Assembly (NCBI GenBank): GCA_019683695.1
Contig: JADGHX010000033.1
Span: forward strand, 1-33,312
Direction of reading: 5' to 3'
Origin: Steroidobacteraceae bacterium
GTDB taxonomy: Bacteria > Pseudomonadota > Gammaproteobacteria > Steroidobacterales > Steroidobacteraceae
DNA: 33,312 bases
The position numbers and the translations under genes were made by a program. Below, in pieces: positions 17,789 through 28,925 of this stretch. How positions within the stretch are numbered: position 1 is the first letter of the stretch; every line of letters starts with the position of its first letter. The notes under the pieces were generated by a model that was given only the letters and a program-made list of their open reading frames with translations, was not told the origin of the DNA and ran no database searches.

Positions 17789-18754
17789 TCAGACTTTCAC
17801 GCGCGTGAAGCTCGTTTCGAGCACGCGCCAGACGAGTTGATCGAAATCGATGCCGGCCGCGCGCGCGGCCATGGGCACGAGACTGTGATCGGTCATGCCC
17901 GGCACGGTGTTGATCTCGAGCAGCAGCGGACGCCCGGTGGCGTCCATCATGAAGTCCACGCGGCCCCAGCCGTCCGCGCCCGCCGCCTCGAAGGTGGCGA
18001 GCGCCAGGCTCGCGAGGTGCTGCTCGGCAGGGGCCGAAAGCCCCGACGGGCAGTGATACTTCGTGTCGTCGCGGAAATACTTGGCCTCGTAGTCGTAGAA
18101 CGCGCGTGGCGTCTCGATGCGGATGGACGGCAGCGCGCGCCCTTGCAGGATCGCCACCGTGTACTCGCCGCCCGTGATCCAGCTTTCCGCGAAAACCACT
18201 CGATCGGTCTTCGCCGCCGCGGCGTAGGCCGCAGGCAGGTCTTCCGCGCGCTCCACCTTTGTCATGCCCACACTCGAGCCCTGAGTGCCGGGCTTCACGA
18301 TCATCGGCAGCTTCAGTTTCTCGAGCGCGTGGTCGAAGTCCTGCGCGCCGTTCAGCACGAGGAAAGGCGCAGTCGCCACGCCAACGGCCTGCGCAAGGCG
18401 CTTGGTCCGCACCTTGTCCATGCCGATGGCCGAGCCCATCACGCCACTGCCCGTGTACGGAACGCCGAGGTACTCGAGTGCGCCCTGCAACGTGCCGTCC
18501 TCGCCGCCGGGGCCGTGCAGAGCGATCCAGACACGATCGAAGCGTTCCTCGATGAGCTGCGTGATCGCCTTGTCGCGCGGATCGAATGCGTGCGCGTCCA
18601 CGCCGCGACGCTTCAGCGCCGCGAGCACCGCCTGGCCCGTGAGCAGCGAGATCTCGCGCTCGCTGGAATCGCCTCCGAACAGGACGGCCACGCGCCCGAA
18701 CGCCTTCGGGTCGGTGACCTGCTTCAAGCCTGCCGGGTCGTACTTCAAACGCAT
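17789..18754 (-). CDS. ddl: D-alanine--D-alanine ligase
   Basis: Joins two D-alanines with ATP to make the terminal dipeptide of the peptidoglycan stem, which MurF then adds. The 321-aa ATP-grasp enzyme shows [19 protein letters not shown], the substrate block [41 protein letters not shown], the ATP/Mg region GRVDFMMD and [17 protein letters not shown]. It corresponds to DdlB of the dcw cluster. ATG at 18754 has AAGGAC nearby and follows murB after 10 nt. Confidence 0.97.
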   Translation of the reverse strand: MRLKYDPAGLKQVTDPKAFGRVAVLFGGDSSEREISLLTGQAVLAALKRRGVDAHAFDPRDKAITQLIEERFDRVWIALHGPGGEDGTLQGALEYLGVPYTGSGVMGSAIGMDKVRTKRLAQAVGVATAPFLVLNGAQDFDHALEKLKLPMIVKPGTQGSSVGMTKVERAEDLPAAYAAAAKTDRVVFAESWITGGEYTVAILQGRALPSIRIETPRAFYDYEAKYFRDDTKYHCPSGLSAPAEQHLASLALATFEAAGADGWGRVDFMMDATGRPLLLEINTVPGMTDHSLVPMAARAAGIDFDQLVWRVLETSFTRVKV

Positions 18755-18764
18755 TCGTCGTCCT

Positions 18765-19664
18765 TCAGCTCGTCTTTCGGCCCACCATTCGCACTTCAGG
18801 GCGCAGCTTCACGCCATGCAGCCGCTCCACCGTGCCCTGCACGTGCTCGATGAGCGCTTCGATGTCCGCGGCCGTGGCGTTGCCGTGGTTGATGATGAAG
18901 TTCGCGTGCTTCACCGACACGGACGCATCCCCGATGCGAAAGCCCTTGAGGCCCGCCGCTTCGATCAGGCGCGCCGCGTGATCATTCGGCGGATTGGTGA
19001 AGGTCGATCCGCAGCTCCATTCACCGATCGGCTGCGAAGCCTTCCGGCGCGCCAGCAACTCGCGCACCTCCGATTCGTGTGCACCCGGCTTGCGCTCGAA
19101 CTCGAGTGTCGCGCTCACGAACCATTCGTCCGCAGCGGGCATCTCGACGTGTCGGTACGCCACCTTGAATTCGGACGCAGACCGCGTGCGCTCGCGGCCA
19201 TGGCGATCGATCGTTTCCACCTTCACGACGTGCCGCCACGTCTCGCCGCCAAACGCGCCGGCGTTCATGGCGAGTGCGCCACCCATCGTGCCCGGGATGC
19301 CCGCGAAGAATTCCGCGGGACCGAGGCCCCACTTGATGCACTGCTTCGCGATGCGCGCGCAGGCGACGCCCGCCTCCACGTACACCGTGGTCTCGCTCAG
19401 GCGCTCGAGACGGTCGAGCGTGCCGTGAGTGGAGATGACCACCCCTTCGATACCGCCATCGCGCACGAGCAGATTGCTTCCGAGGCCAATCCAGTGAATC
19501 GGCACATCGGCGCTCAGTGTGCGCAGGAACGCCGCGAGCTCCGCACGATCCCGCGGATTGAAGAACACGTCCGCGGGGCCGCCCACGTGCCACGACGTGT
19601 GCTTCTTCATCGGCTCGCCGCGCCTGACGCGAGGCATGAATTCCGGAGCGACAGCCACGGTCAC
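18765..19664 (-). CDS. murB: UDP-N-acetylmuramate dehydrogenase (short, type II-like)
   Basis: FAD enzyme that reduces the enolpyruvyl group to make UDP-MurNAc with NADPH. The 299-aa product has the FAD-binding blocks [14 protein letters not shown] (22-35), [12 protein letters not shown] (60-71) and [20 protein letters not shown] (122-141), and the catalytic serine S220 in CGSTFTNP. The short length and this active-site context fit the type II MurB group rather than the longer E. coli type I. The start is GTG at 19664, preceded by GGAGG at 5 nt and overlapping the murC stop (GTGA). Confidence 0.96.
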   Translation of the reverse strand: MTVAVAPEFMPRVRRGEPMKKHTSWHVGGPADVFFNPRDRAELAAFLRTLSADVPIHWIGLGSNLLVRDGGIEGVVISTHGTLDRLERLSETTVYVEAGVACARIAKQCIKWGLGPAEFFAGIPGTMGGALAMNAGAFGGETWRHVVKVETIDRHGRERTRSASEFKVAYRHVEMPAADEWFVSATLEFERKPGAHESEVRELLARRKASQPIGEWSCGSTFTNPPNDHAARLIEAAGLKGFRIGDASVSVKHANFIINHGNATAADIEALIEHVQGTVERLHGVKLRPEVRMVGRKTS

Positions 19665-21208
19665 TGTGACCTCCGGCGTCGCGACGCATTGGACGGTGGA
19701 ACGGTGGCCAGCTCAGGTGTACCGGCCGGTGTCGGCGCAGTGACCTGCGCGGCGATGCCGGTTTCCGCGGAAGCCGGCGCTTGCGGCTTCGCCGGCGCAG
19801 CGGCCGCGAGTTGCGCGGGCAGCAGGTGCGCAGCCGCGCTGATGTGACCCGCGCCCATCGTGACGATGACATCGTCCGCGCGAACCACATCGATCAGCGC
19901 GGCGGCCAGATCCTCGACCTTCTCCACGAACACGGGCTCGACGTGCCCGCGCGTGCGCACGGCGCGGCAAATGGCGCGGCCGTCCGCGCCCGCGATGGGC
20001 GCTTCACCCGCTGCATACACTTCCGTGACGAGCAGCACGTCCGCGCCGGAGAGCACCTTTCCGAAGTCGTCGATGAGATCGCGCGTGCGCGTGTACCGGT
20101 GCGGCTGGAACGCGAGCACGATCCGCCGCCCCGCGTAGCCTTGCCGCAGCGCCTGCAAGGTCGCGGCCACTTCTGTCGGGTGGTGGCCGTAGTCGTCCAC
20201 GATGGTGACGCGCCCCACGGGCGTCTGCACATCCGCAATGTGCTGCAGGCGGCGGTCGATGCCCTGGAACGCCGCGAGCGCGCGGCGAATGGCCTGCTCG
20301 TCGATGCCCAGCTCGAGCGCCACGCCGATGGCGGCCAGCGAATTGAGCACGTTGTGCAGGCCGGGCAGATTCACGGTGACCGTGAACGGCGGCGCCCCGG
20401 CACGCACCACGTCGAAATCCGTCTGCAGCCCGCGCGGCCGGATGTTCACCGCACGCAGGTCCGCGCCTTCGGACAGTCCATATGTGATCACGGGACGGCC
20501 GATGCGGTCGAGCACGCTGCGCACGTTCACGTCGTCGAAGCACACGACGGCGAGCCCGTAGAACGGAAGGTTGTGCAGGAACTCGACGAAGCTCTGCTTC
20601 AGTCGCTCGAAGTCTCCGTCGTGCGTGACGAGATGGTCGTTGTCGATGTTCGTCACGATCGCCATGAGCGGCTGCAGATGCGTGAACGAGGCATCGCTCT
20701 CATCCGCTTCCGCGACGAGGTAGTGCCCCGCCCCGAGCCGGGCATTGCTGCCGGCGCTTTTCAGCCGGCCACCGATGACGAACGTGGGATCCTCTCCGCC
20801 TTCGGCGAGAATGCTCGCGACCAGACTGGTGGTGGTCGTCTTGCCGTGCGTGCCGGCCACTGCGATGGAATAGCGGAAGCGCATCAGCTCGCCGAGCATC
20901 TCCGCGCGCGGCACCACCGGAATGCGCTGCTCGCGTGCGGCCACCATCTCCGGGTTATCCGGTGCGACGGCGCTCGAGACGACGACGACATCCGCGCCCT
21001 TCACGTTCTCTGCGCGATGCCCGATGGAAATGTGCGCGCCGAGCGCGGCAAGGCGCTCGGTGACGCCGTTCGGCTTGAGGTCCGAGCCCTGCACGCGATA
21101 GCCGAGATTGAGCAGCACCTCGGCGATGCCGCCCATGCCACTGCCGCCGATGCCGACGAAGTGGATCGTGTTGATCCGGCGCATGCGATCGATGGCGACC
21201 GAGCTCAT
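19661..21208 (-). CDS. murC: UDP-N-acetylmuramate--L-alanine ligase
   Basis: Adds the first amino acid, L-Ala, to UDP-MurNAc. The 515-aa product begins with the Rossmann-like domain ([20 protein letters not shown], 12-31), then the ATP P-loop GTHGKTTT (119-126), NIDNDHL, and the C-terminal domain with [10 protein letters not shown] and FQPHRYTRT. After GAGHIS the protein carries an Ala/Pro/Thr-rich tail of about 60 residues ending in RRRRSQ, longer than the E. coli tail. ATG at 21208 has GAGGAG 7 nt upstream and overlaps the murG stop (ATGA). The frame is open far upstream inside murG, without similarity. Confidence 0.97.
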   Translation of the reverse strand: MSSVAIDRMRRINTIHFVGIGGSGMGGIAEVLLNLGYRVQGSDLKPNGVTERLAALGAHISIGHRAENVKGADVVVVSSAVAPDNPEMVAAREQRIPVVPRAEMLGELMRFRYSIAVAGTHGKTTTTSLVASILAEGGEDPTFVIGGRLKSAGSNARLGAGHYLVAEADESDASFTHLQPLMAIVTNIDNDHLVTHDGDFERLKQSFVEFLHNLPFYGLAVVCFDDVNVRSVLDRIGRPVITYGLSEGADLRAVNIRPRGLQTDFDVVRAGAPPFTVTVNLPGLHNVLNSLAAIGVALELGIDEQAIRRALAAFQGIDRRLQHIADVQTPVGRVTIVDDYGHHPTEVAATLQALRQGYAGRRIVLAFQPHRYTRTRDLIDDFGKVLSGADVLLVTEVYAAGEAPIAGADGRAICRAVRTRGHVEPVFVEKVEDLAAALIDVVRADDVIVTMGAGHISAAAHLLPAQLAAAAPAKPQAPASAETGIAAQVTAPTPAGTPELATVPPSNASRRRRSQ

Positions 21209-22308
21209 GCGGCGCTCCTCACGTACCGGAGGCACGATTCGGCCAGATCTTCGGCGGCACGCGGCCGCGCGAGCAGGCGCGCCCGATCGGCCATCGCCAG
21301 CAGCTTGCCGCGGCCGGCGCATAGACGCTGAAGCTCTTCCGCCAGCCTTTCCGCGGTCAATTCGCGATCCGGAATGAGCACGGCAGCACCTTCGCTCACG
21401 AGATACCGCGCGTTGTGTGTCTGGTGATCGTCCACAGCCGCGGGATACGGCACGAGAATCGCCCCGACACCCGCCGCGGCCAGCTCCGAGATCGTGAGCG
21501 CGCCGGCGCGGCAGATCACGAGATCCGCCCAGGCGTAGGCCTCTGCCATGTCCTCGATGAACGGCTGCACATCGGCGCGGACGTTCGCTTCCGCGTAGCT
21601 CTTGCGCGCGGCTTCGACCCAACGCTCACCAGCCTGGTGACGCACGTCCACCTTGATGGTGTCCCCGAGACGCGCGAGCGCAAACGGCACGACTGCGTTC
21701 AGACGCATGGCGCCGAGACTGCCGCCAATGACGAGCAGACGGATGGCACCGGTACGCTTGCCGAAGCGCTCAGCGGGCGGCGGCACCGCGAAGATCTCCG
21801 GACGCACGGGGTTGCCGATGGCTCGCGCCTTCGTGCCGGCATCGAAGCTGTTCGGGAAGGCTTCGAGCACCTCGCGCGCGAGCGGCGCGAGGCGCCGGTT
21901 CGTGAACCCGGCAATCGCGTTCTGCTCGTGAATGACAAGCGGCGCGCGCGTGAGCCATGCGGCCACCCCGCCCGGGCCGGTGACGAACCCGCCGAGTCCC
22001 ACGACCACGCTCGGCCGATGACGCCACATCACACGCAATGCCTGCACGAGCGCGAGCGACAGACGGAAAGGTGCCGCGAGCAATGTGGTGATCTTCTTGC
22101 CGCGCAGACCGCCCACGGAAATCCATTCGATGGGGAAGTTGTTCTGCGGAACGATGCGAGCCTCGAGCCCGCGCTTCGTGCCGAGCCATACCACCTCGAG
22201 CGAACGCGCGCGCAGCAGCCGCGCCAGCGCGAGCGCCGGGAAAACGTGCCCGCCGGTTCCACCGGCCATGATGAGCACGGGACGAGCTTTCGCTGCGCGC
22301 GTGCTCAT
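21205..22308 (-). CDS. murG: Lipid II synthase MurG (GlcNAc transferase)
   Basis: Transfers GlcNAc from UDP-GlcNAc to lipid I on the inner face of the membrane. The 367-aa GT28 enzyme has the first glycine loop GGTGGH (16-21), a second glycine-rich loop [14 protein letters not shown], the third [23 protein letters not shown], and the donor-binding region [24 protein letters not shown] at 22308 has GAGG 7 nt upstream and overlaps the ftsW stop (ATGA). Confidence 0.97.
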   Translation of the reverse strand: MSTRAAKARPVLIMAGGTGGHVFPALALARLLRARSLEVVWLGTKRGLEARIVPQNNFPIEWISVGGLRGKKITTLLAAPFRLSLALVQALRVMWRHRPSVVVGLGGFVTGPGGVAAWLTRAPLVIHEQNAIAGFTNRRLAPLAREVLEAFPNSFDAGTKARAIGNPVRPEIFAVPPPAERFGKRTGAIRLLVIGGSLGAMRLNAVVPFALARLGDTIKVDVRHQAGERWVEAARKSYAEANVRADVQPFIEDMAEAYAWADLVICRAGALTISELAAAGVGAILVPYPAAVDDHQTHNARYLVSEGAAVLIPDRELTAERLAEELQRLCAGRGKLLAMADRARLLARPRAAEDLAESCLRYVRSAA

Positions 22309-23522
22309 TCGTCATCCTCCACATCCGATGCGCGACGGCGCACGCTCGCGGAGCCCCGCGACTCGGACATCGCCTCGTGATACACGCGCATCACGAGCCC
22401 GATCCACGCGAGCGTCACGACGAGACTCGATCGCCCGTAGCTCATGAGCGGCAGGGTGAGCCCCTTCGTGGGCAGCACGCCCATGTTCACGCCGATGTTG
22501 ATGAACGCCTGCAGCCCGATCCACAGGCCGAAACCCGCCGCAACGTAGGCCGGAAATTCGAGCCCGACGTTCTGTGCGAGGCGAGCGATGTAGAACGTGC
22601 GCCAGATGAGCGCGATGAACAGCGAGAGCGTGAGGATCACACCCACCAGGCCCAGCTCCTCCGCGAGCACGGCAAACAGGAAGTCCGTGTGCGCCTCGGG
22701 CAGATAGAAAAGCTTTTGCACGCTTTCGCCGAGCCCGACCCCGAACCACTGGCCGCGACCGATCGCGATCAGCGACTGCGCCAGCTGGAAGCCGGAGTTG
22801 TACTGGTCCGCCCAGGGATCGAGAAACGCCGTGATCCGGCGCACGCGGTAAGGCGATGCCACGGCGAGCGCCATGAAGCCGGCGCCCGCCACCAGCGTCA
22901 TGCCGATGACGTAGCGCAGCCGTGCGCCGGCCATGAACAGTACGCCGAAGCCCGTGCCGAACAGTACCGCTGCCGCGCCGAAGTCCGGCTCCGCGAGCAG
23001 CAGAGCCACCATCATTGCCAGAAGGCCGAGTGGCTTGGCGAGGCCCGAGAGCGTATTGCGCAGCTCCTCCGAGCGCCGCGCCGCGTAGCTTGCGAGGTAC
23101 ACGAGCACGAAGACGCGCGCCAGCTCGGATGCCTGGAAATTGAAACCGAGCAGGCGAATCCAGCGGCGGCTGCCATTCACCTCGTGACCGAGACCGGGCA
23201 CCAGCACCGCAAACAGCAGGGCCACTGCTGCGATGAGCAGCAGCATCGAGGTGCGCTCGATGATGCGCATGGGGATGCAAAAGAGCAGCGCAGCCGCGCC
23301 GCACCCGACGATCGCCAGAACGAGCTGACGTTCGAGGTAGTAGAAGACATCGCCCGTCTCCTGGCTCGCGATCGAGATGGACGCGGAAGTCACCATGACC
23401 AGGCCGAGCAGCACGATGGCGAGCACGAGGCCCAGGGTCACCTTGTCCACATACACGAACGCGCTTCGCGAGCCGGACCGCGCGAAGGGCATCGAAGCGC
23501 TTCTCATCGCCGTGCTGCTCAT
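22305..23522 (-). CDS. ftsW: Septal peptidoglycan polymerase FtsW (SEDS family)
   Basis: Polymerises lipid II into glycan at the septum together with FtsI. The 405-aa polytopic protein has about ten membrane helices and the SEDS blocks NGSRRWIRLLGFNFQASEL, AEPDFGAA, SPYRVRRITAFLDPWADQYNSGFQ and AHTDFLFAVLAEELGLVG, which contains the conserved acidic region. In the last conserved block the usual SYGGSS reads SYGRSS: R364, codon CGA at 22431-22433. ATG at 23522 overlaps the murD stop (ATGA). Confidence 0.97.
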   Translation of the reverse strand: MSSTAMRSASMPFARSGSRSAFVYVDKVTLGLVLAIVLLGLVMVTSASISIASQETGDVFYYLERQLVLAIVGCGAAALLFCIPMRIIERTSMLLLIAAVALLFAVLVPGLGHEVNGSRRWIRLLGFNFQASELARVFVLVYLASYAARRSEELRNTLSGLAKPLGLLAMMVALLLAEPDFGAAAVLFGTGFGVLFMAGARLRYVIGMTLVAGAGFMALAVASPYRVRRITAFLDPWADQYNSGFQLAQSLIAIGRGQWFGVGLGESVQKLFYLPEAHTDFLFAVLAEELGLVGVILTLSLFIALIWRTFYIARLAQNVGLEFPAYVAAGFGLWIGLQAFINIGVNMGVLPTKGLTLPLMSYGRSSLVVTLAWIGLVMRVYHEAMSESRGSASVRRRASDVEDDE

Positions 23523-24880
23523 GCCGCGAGCCCTTTCACTGCCTCCGTGAACACGAGGCCGCGATGCGCGTAATCCCGGAACATGTCGAGGCTCGCGCAG
23601 GCCGGAGACAGCAACACGGTGTCGCCCGATTTCGCCGCACGGGCCGCCGCAATCACTGCCGCCTCGAGCGTGGGTGTCTTCTCAAAGGTGCACACGCCTT
23701 CGAGCACACGGGCAATGGCATCGGCGTCACGGCCGATGAGCACCGCGTGCCGCACCTTGTCGCGAAACGCGTCCCGCAGGGGCGTGAAGTCCTGGTTCTT
23801 GCCGTCGCCGCCTGCGATCAGCACGAGCGGGCCGCGCATTCCAGCGACCGCGGCGAGCGTCGCGCCGACGTTCGTTCCCTTCGAATCATTCACGTAGGTG
23901 ACGCCGTTCACTTCGGCGACCCACTGGGCGCGGTGGGGCAGCCCGGGAAAGGTCTCGAGCTCCTGGAGCATCCCGGCGAGCGGCAGGCCGAGCGCTTCGC
24001 CCAGCGCCAGCGCGGCAAGCGCGTTGGCGGCATTGTGCAGCCCGGCGATCTTCAACGCCGACACCGGCATGAGGAACTCCCCGCGGCGGCTCAGCCACCA
24101 CTTCGAGTCCGCACCGTTCACGACGGTGTAATCCGCCCCCGCCGAGGCCTGCAGCGAAAACCCGAGGGTGCGCTGGCCCGGGCGGGGCATCGCGGCGACG
24201 AGCGGATCATCGACGTTGATCACGGCAGTGTCGCATCGGGCGAAGATGCGCGCCTTCGCCGCGGCGTAATCCTCGACGGTCGAGTAGCGATCCATGTGAT
24301 CCGCCGTCACGTTCAACACGACGGCGGCTTTCAGGTCGAGCGACTCGGTGGCTTCGAGCTGGTAGCTCGACAGCTCGAGCACGTACAGATCGGTCTTATG
24401 CGCGTCGCTCTGCGCCGCGCCGAGCAGATCCAGCGCGGGCACGCCGAGATTGCCGCCCACGCGCACCTTCAGCCCGGCGCTCTCGGCCATGCGGCCCACG
24501 AGAGTGGTGACGGTGCTCTTGCCGTTCGTTCCGGTGATGCCCACCACAGGCGCATCCACTGCGCGCGCGAACAGCTCGATGTCGCCCACGACTTCGAGCC
24601 CGCGATTGCGCGCTTCCTCGAAGAACGGGTCGGACAGCGGCACGCCCGGCGAGGCCACGACGCACAAGGCGTCATCCAGCAGCTTCACATCGAGGCCGCC
24701 GGTACGCACCGGAATCGAGGCATCGAGCGCGGCCAGCGCGGCAAGCTCCGGCGGTTGCGCACGCGTGTCCGTCACGGCCACGTTCCACCCGTGCGTGTGC
24801 AGATAGCGCGCGCACGACAGCCCGGTCTTGCCGAGACCGACGATCACTGCGGACGAAGCTGTGTGGCGCGCGGGACTCAT
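23519..24880 (-). CDS. murD: UDP-N-acetylmuramoylalanine--D-glutamate ligase
   Basis: Adds D-Glu to UDP-MurNAc-L-Ala. The 453-aa product has the N-terminal UDP-binding fold ([17 protein letters not shown]), the ATP P-loop GTNGKST (117-123), [19 protein letters not shown], and the C-terminal [13 protein letters not shown] and [12 protein letters not shown] blocks typical of MurD. ATG at 24880 overlaps the mraY stop (ATGA); longer upstream frames fall inside mraY and are ignored. Confidence 0.97.
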   Translation of the reverse strand: MSPARHTASSAVIVGLGKTGLSCARYLHTHGWNVAVTDTRAQPPELAALAALDASIPVRTGGLDVKLLDDALCVVASPGVPLSDPFFEEARNRGLEVVGDIELFARAVDAPVVGITGTNGKSTVTTLVGRMAESAGLKVRVGGNLGVPALDLLGAAQSDAHKTDLYVLELSSYQLEATESLDLKAAVVLNVTADHMDRYSTVEDYAAAKARIFARCDTAVINVDDPLVAAMPRPGQRTLGFSLQASAGADYTVVNGADSKWWLSRRGEFLMPVSALKIAGLHNAANALAALALGEALGLPLAGMLQELETFPGLPHRAQWVAEVNGVTYVNDSKGTNVGATLAAVAGMRGPLVLIAGGDGKNQDFTPLRDAFRDKVRHAVLIGRDADAIARVLEGVCTFEKTPTLEAAVIAAARAAKSGDTVLLSPACASLDMFRDYAHRGLVFTEAVKGLAA

Positions 24881-25962
24881 CGGAGTTTCAGCGTGGCGAG
24901 ACCAATGAGGACGAGCACGAGCGAGATGATCCAGAACCGCACGATGACCTTCGGCTCGGCCCAGCCCTTCAGCTCGAAGTGGTGGTGGATCGGCGCCATG
25001 CGGAAGATGCGGCGGCCGGTCAGCTTGAAGGAGGCCACCTGCAGGATCACCGACACGGTCTCGAGCACGAAGATGCCGCCCATCACCAGGGCCACCACTT
25101 CCTGCCGCACGATCACGGCGATGAGCCCGAGCGCCGCGCCGATCGCGAGCGCGCCGATGTCGCCCATGAATACCTGCGCCGGGTAGGCGTTGAACCACAG
25201 GAAGCCGAGGCCCGCGCCGACGAGCGCCGCACAGAAGATCAGGCACTCACCGGCCTGGGGCACCGCGGGAATGCTGAGATACGCCGAGATGCCGGCATGG
25301 CCGCTGGCGTATGCGAATACGCCGAGGCCGGCGGCCACGAGCGCGGCCGGCATGATGGCGAGGCCATCGAGCCCGTCGGTGAGATTCACCGCGTTGCTCA
25401 TTCCCACCATCATGAAATAGGCGATCGCGATGTAAGCGATTGCCGGCAGCGGCACGGCAAACTGCTTGACGAACGGCAGGAACAGCGTGGTTTCCGCCGG
25501 CGAGGCTGCGGTGAAGTACAGCGCCAGCGCCGCGCCGAACCCGGCCACGGACTGCCAGAAATACTTCCACCGGGCGATGAGCCCGCGTGAGTTGCCCACG
25601 ACGAGCTTGAGATAGTCGTCGTAGAACCCGATGAGCCCGAACGCGAACGTCACGCCGAGCACGGTCCAGACGTAACGATTGCGCAAATCCGCCCACAGCA
25701 GCGTGGCGAACAGGATGGCGCACAGGATCAGCGCACCGCCCATCGTGGGCGTGCCCGCCTTCGGCAGATGCGACTTCGGGCCGTCCTCGCGCACGACCTG
25801 CCCGATCTGGTAGCGCGAGAGCTTCGCGATCATCGTCGGGCCGACGATGAGCGAGAAGCCGAGCGCGGTGATGATCGCGAGGATTGCCCGGAACGTCAGA
25901 TACGAGAAGACGTTGAAGCCCGAATACCAGGCGGTGAGTTGTTGTGTCAGCCAGTAGAGCAC
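24877..25962 (-). CDS. mraY: Phospho-MurNAc-pentapeptide transferase MraY
   Basis: Integral membrane enzyme that transfers phospho-MurNAc-pentapeptide to undecaprenyl phosphate to make lipid I. The 361-aa product shows KAGTPTMGG, the Mg-binding [47 protein letters not shown] and the cytoplasmic [16 protein letters not shown], all catalytic or signature regions of MraY, with about ten membrane helices. It starts with GTG at 25962, 6 nt after the murF stop and preceded by GAAGGG. Confidence 0.98.
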   Translation of the reverse strand: MLYWLTQQLTAWYSGFNVFSYLTFRAILAIITALGFSLIVGPTMIAKLSRYQIGQVVREDGPKSHLPKAGTPTMGGALILCAILFATLLWADLRNRYVWTVLGVTFAFGLIGFYDDYLKLVVGNSRGLIARWKYFWQSVAGFGAALALYFTAASPAETTLFLPFVKQFAVPLPAIAYIAIAYFMMVGMSNAVNLTDGLDGLAIMPAALVAAGLGVFAYASGHAGISAYLSIPAVPQAGECLIFCAALVGAGLGFLWFNAYPAQVFMGDIGALAIGAALGLIAVIVRQEVVALVMGGIFVLETVSVILQVASFKLTGRRIFRMAPIHHHFELKGWAEPKVIVRFWIISLVLVLIGLATLKLR

Positions 25963-25968
25963 GACGGC

Positions 25969-27366
25969 CTACCCTTCTTTCCCGTTCGTGGCGGGCGCAC
26001 CTGCGCCCGCGGCGGTCGTTGCGCCGAGTGCCTCAACCACACGCTCCAGCCGATTCGACCGCGAGCCCTTCACGAGCACGCGAACCTCCGCGCTGAGCGC
26101 GGCATCCACGGCCCGGGCCAGCTCCGAGGTATCCGCGAACCACTCGGCCCCGGCGCCGAACGCCTGCACGGTGCGCTTGGCGCTCTCGCCGACGGCGAAC
26201 AGGCGCTCGATGCCATGCGAGCGCGCGAACACGCCGATCTCCGTGTGCGCCTCATCCGTGAATGCGCCGAGCTCGCCCATCTGCCCGAAGACGAGCCACT
26301 TGCGGCCCTCGAGCGGCTCGAGCACCTCGATGCCGGCGTGCACGGAACTGGGATTGGCGTTGTAGGAGTCGTCGATCAGCCAGGCCCCATGACGGGTCTT
26401 CCTGAACTGCAACCGCCCCTTCACCGCCTGCATACGGGCGAGCCCCGCCACGATGTGCTCGAGCGTGGCGCCCGCCGCGGCAGCCGCAGCGGCAGCGCAC
26501 AGCGCATTGGTCACGTTGTGGCGGCCAGCGAGGTTCAGCGTGACAGGCGCCTTGCCAAGCGGACATTCGAGCAGGAAGCGCGTGACGAACCCTTCGTTGC
26601 CAATTTCGGTACGCACGTCACGCGCCGTGAAGTCGGCGCCCGCGCCGAGCCCGAACGTGACCTGTCTCGCTTTCGTGAGGCCGCGCCACATCGGCGCAAA
26701 CGGGTCATCGGCGTTGATCACCGCAGTGGCCGTCGGCTCGAGGTGCTCCACCATCTCGCCTTCGGCGCGAGCGGCACCCTCGAGACTTCCGAACCCTTCG
26801 AGATGCTCCGCACCCGCATTGGTGATGAGACCGATCGTCGGGCGGCCGATGCGCACGAGCGCGGCCAGCTCGCCCGGATGGTTCGCACCCATTTCCACTA
26901 CGGCAAAGCGATGCGTCGGCTCCAGCCGCAACAGCGTGAGTGGCACCCCGATGTGGTTGTTCAGGTTGCCGCGCGTGGCGAGACACTCGCCGGCCTGCGA
27001 CAGAATGGCCGACGTCATCTCCTTCACCGTCGTTTTGCCATTGCTGCCAGCGACTCCGACGATCGGAATGGTGAACTGTGCGCGCCACTGCTGCGCCGCC
27101 TGCTCCAGCGCCGCCTGCGTGTTCGCGACGAGAATCTGCGGCAGCGAAGCGGCGCTCTGAAGCACATCGACCACCGCTCCGGCCGCACCGGCCTGCTCGG
27201 CGGCGCCGACAAACTCGTTGCCGTTGAAGTTCGGCCCGCGCAGAGCCACGAAAAGCTCGCCCGCGGCGATCGTGCGCGTATCCGTCGAGACTGCGGAATA
27301 TGGGCGATCCGCTCCGTGCAGGCGACCACCGCAGGCGTGCGCGAATTGTTCGAGTGTGCGCTTCAC
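25969..27366 (-). CDS. murF: UDP-MurNAc-tripeptide--D-Ala-D-Ala ligase
   Basis: Adds the D-Ala-D-Ala dipeptide made by Ddl to UDP-MurNAc-tripeptide. The 465-aa product shows VSTDTRTIAAGELFVAL, the P-loop GSNGKTT (107-113), RGNLNNHIGVPLTLL, EMGANHPGEL, NADDPF, DDSYNANPSS and VLVKGSRSNRLE, all MurF signatures. The start is GTG at 27366, overlapping the murE stop (GTGA). The C-terminus ends in an Ala/Gly-rich stretch. Confidence 0.97.
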   Translation of the reverse strand: MKRTLEQFAHACGGRLHGADRPYSAVSTDTRTIAAGELFVALRGPNFNGNEFVGAAEQAGAAGAVVDVLQSAASLPQILVANTQAALEQAAQQWRAQFTIPIVGVAGSNGKTTVKEMTSAILSQAGECLATRGNLNNHIGVPLTLLRLEPTHRFAVVEMGANHPGELAALVRIGRPTIGLITNAGAEHLEGFGSLEGAARAEGEMVEHLEPTATAVINADDPFAPMWRGLTKARQVTFGLGAGADFTARDVRTEIGNEGFVTRFLLECPLGKAPVTLNLAGRHNVTNALCAAAAAAAAGATLEHIVAGLARMQAVKGRLQFRKTRHGAWLIDDSYNANPSSVHAGIEVLEPLEGRKWLVFGQMGELGAFTDEAHTEIGVFARSHGIERLFAVGESAKRTVQAFGAGAEWFADTSELARAVDAALSAEVRVLVKGSRSNRLERVVEALGATTAAGAGAPATNGKEG

Positions 27367-28925
27367 GCCCGCTCCCCGAAGTGTGCACGGATGACGGCCT
27401 GGTCGCTGAACGGCCGGCGCTCATCGCCGTAGATCTGATACTGCTCGTGGCCCTTCCCCGCGATCACGACCGCATCGTCCGGGCCCGCCGCATTTAGCGC
27501 GGAGGTGATGGCGCGTGCGCGATCGTGCTCCACGCGCACGGACGTGGCGCGCGCAACGATCGGCCCGGCCGGAAGCGGCCGCATTCCGCTCGATGAGGCG
27601 AGGCCACCGAACGCCGTCCCCCGCAGCCCCGCGCAAATGTCCGCGACGATGCGACGCGGGTCCTCAGTGCGCGGGTTGTCGTCTGTGATGACGATGCTGT
27701 CCGCGAGCTCCGCGGCAATCGTGCCCATCAGAGGCCGCTTGCCCGGATCGCGATCGCCGCCGCAGCCGAACACCACATGCAGCTTGCCGCGGCAATGCAT
27801 GCGGGCCGCGCGCAGCGCTTTGCTCAGCGCGTCTGGCGTGTGCGCGTAATCCACGATCGCCAGCGGCAGGTCGTGCTTGCCGCCGAACACTTCCATGCGA
27901 CCACTCGGCGCGCGGCAGCGCGAGAGCGCGCGGGTGGCATCAGCCAGCGGAATACCCAGAGCGACGAGCGAGGCCAGCACGGTGAGAACGTTCTCGACAT
28001 TGAAGTCGCCAATGAGGGGCACGGCGACTTCGCTGACGCCCCAGCTCGACTCGATTGCAATGACGAGCCCGGACGACTTCGCCTGCACGCGCGTGGCGCG
28101 CACGAACTCCGCGAGGGGGAAATGTTCCTTGCGCGTGGTGACGATGAGCCTCGCCGGCGAAGCACGCTCGGCGAGCCGCGCACCGAACTCATCGTCCGCA
28201 TTGATGATGCGCGCCTTCAGATCCAGGCTCGAGAACAGCAAGGCCTTGGCGGCGCCGTACTGATCCATGCTGACGTGATAGTCGAGATGGTCCCGGGTGA
28301 GATTCGTGAACGCCGCGAGGCTGAACCGCACGCCATTCACACGCCCCTGATCGAGCGCGTGCGAGGACACTTCCATGCACACGTACTGCGCGCCCCGGCC
28401 ACGCAGCTCCGCGAGCTGCCGATGGACGTTCACGGCATCCGGCGTCGTATGCGACGAGTCGGCGAGCGCGCCGGGCATGCCGTAGCCGATCGTGCCTGCG
28501 TACGCGGCCTCGTGGCCGCAGAAGCGGAGCGCCTGCGCGAGCAGGTAGGCGCAGGTCGTCTTGCCGTTCGTGCCCGTGATGCCGGCCACCTTCAGCGCCT
28601 GCGAGGGCGAGCCGAAGAAGCGGTCCGCGATGGTGCCCACGTGCTGGCTCAATTCCGGCACACGTGCGAAGAACACATCGGAGCTGAACTCCGGCGCGCG
28701 CTCCGGCGAGGCCTCGGTCGGCTCGTACAACACCGCGCGCGCGCCGCGCGCCAGGGCCTGCCCGGCGAACTTCAGGCCGTGATGCGTGCGCCCGCGGCAA
28801 GCGAGGAACAGCGCGCCGGGCGACACGGTGCGACTGTCGAGCGTCACATCCGTGACGGCGAGACCGGCGGGCGCCTCGATGAGGCCGGCCGTCAGCTCCG
28901 CAAGTGAGCGTGCGACTGCAACCAT
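27363..28925 (-). CDS. murE: UDP-MurNAc-dipeptide--meso-diaminopimelate ligase
   Basis: Adds the third amino acid of the stem. The 520-aa product has the P-loop GTNGKTT (118-124), HTTPDA, EVSSHALDQGR, the lysine region YGAAKALLF where a Lys is normally carbamylated, VDYAHTPDAL and the amino-acid specificity motif D416-N-P-R419, which is diagnostic of meso-diaminopimelate rather than L-lysine. I choose ATG 28925, which shares one base with the ftsI stop (TGATG) and has GAGG 5 nt upstream; a GTG one codon earlier is too near that site. Confidence 0.97.
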   Translation of the reverse strand: MVAVARSLAELTAGLIEAPAGLAVTDVTLDSRTVSPGALFLACRGRTHHGLKFAGQALARGARAVLYEPTEASPERAPEFSSDVFFARVPELSQHVGTIADRFFGSPSQALKVAGITGTNGKTTCAYLLAQALRFCGHEAAYAGTIGYGMPGALADSSHTTPDAVNVHRQLAELRGRGAQYVCMEVSSHALDQGRVNGVRFSLAAFTNLTRDHLDYHVSMDQYGAAKALLFSSLDLKARIINADDEFGARLAERASPARLIVTTRKEHFPLAEFVRATRVQAKSSGLVIAIESSWGVSEVAVPLIGDFNVENVLTVLASLVALGIPLADATRALSRCRAPSGRMEVFGGKHDLPLAIVDYAHTPDALSKALRAARMHCRGKLHVVFGCGGDRDPGKRPLMGTIAAELADSIVITDDNPRTEDPRRIVADICAGLRGTAFGGLASSSGMRPLPAGPIVARATSVRVEHDRARAITSALNAAGPDDAVVIAGKGHEQYQIYGDERRPFSDQAVIRAHFGERA

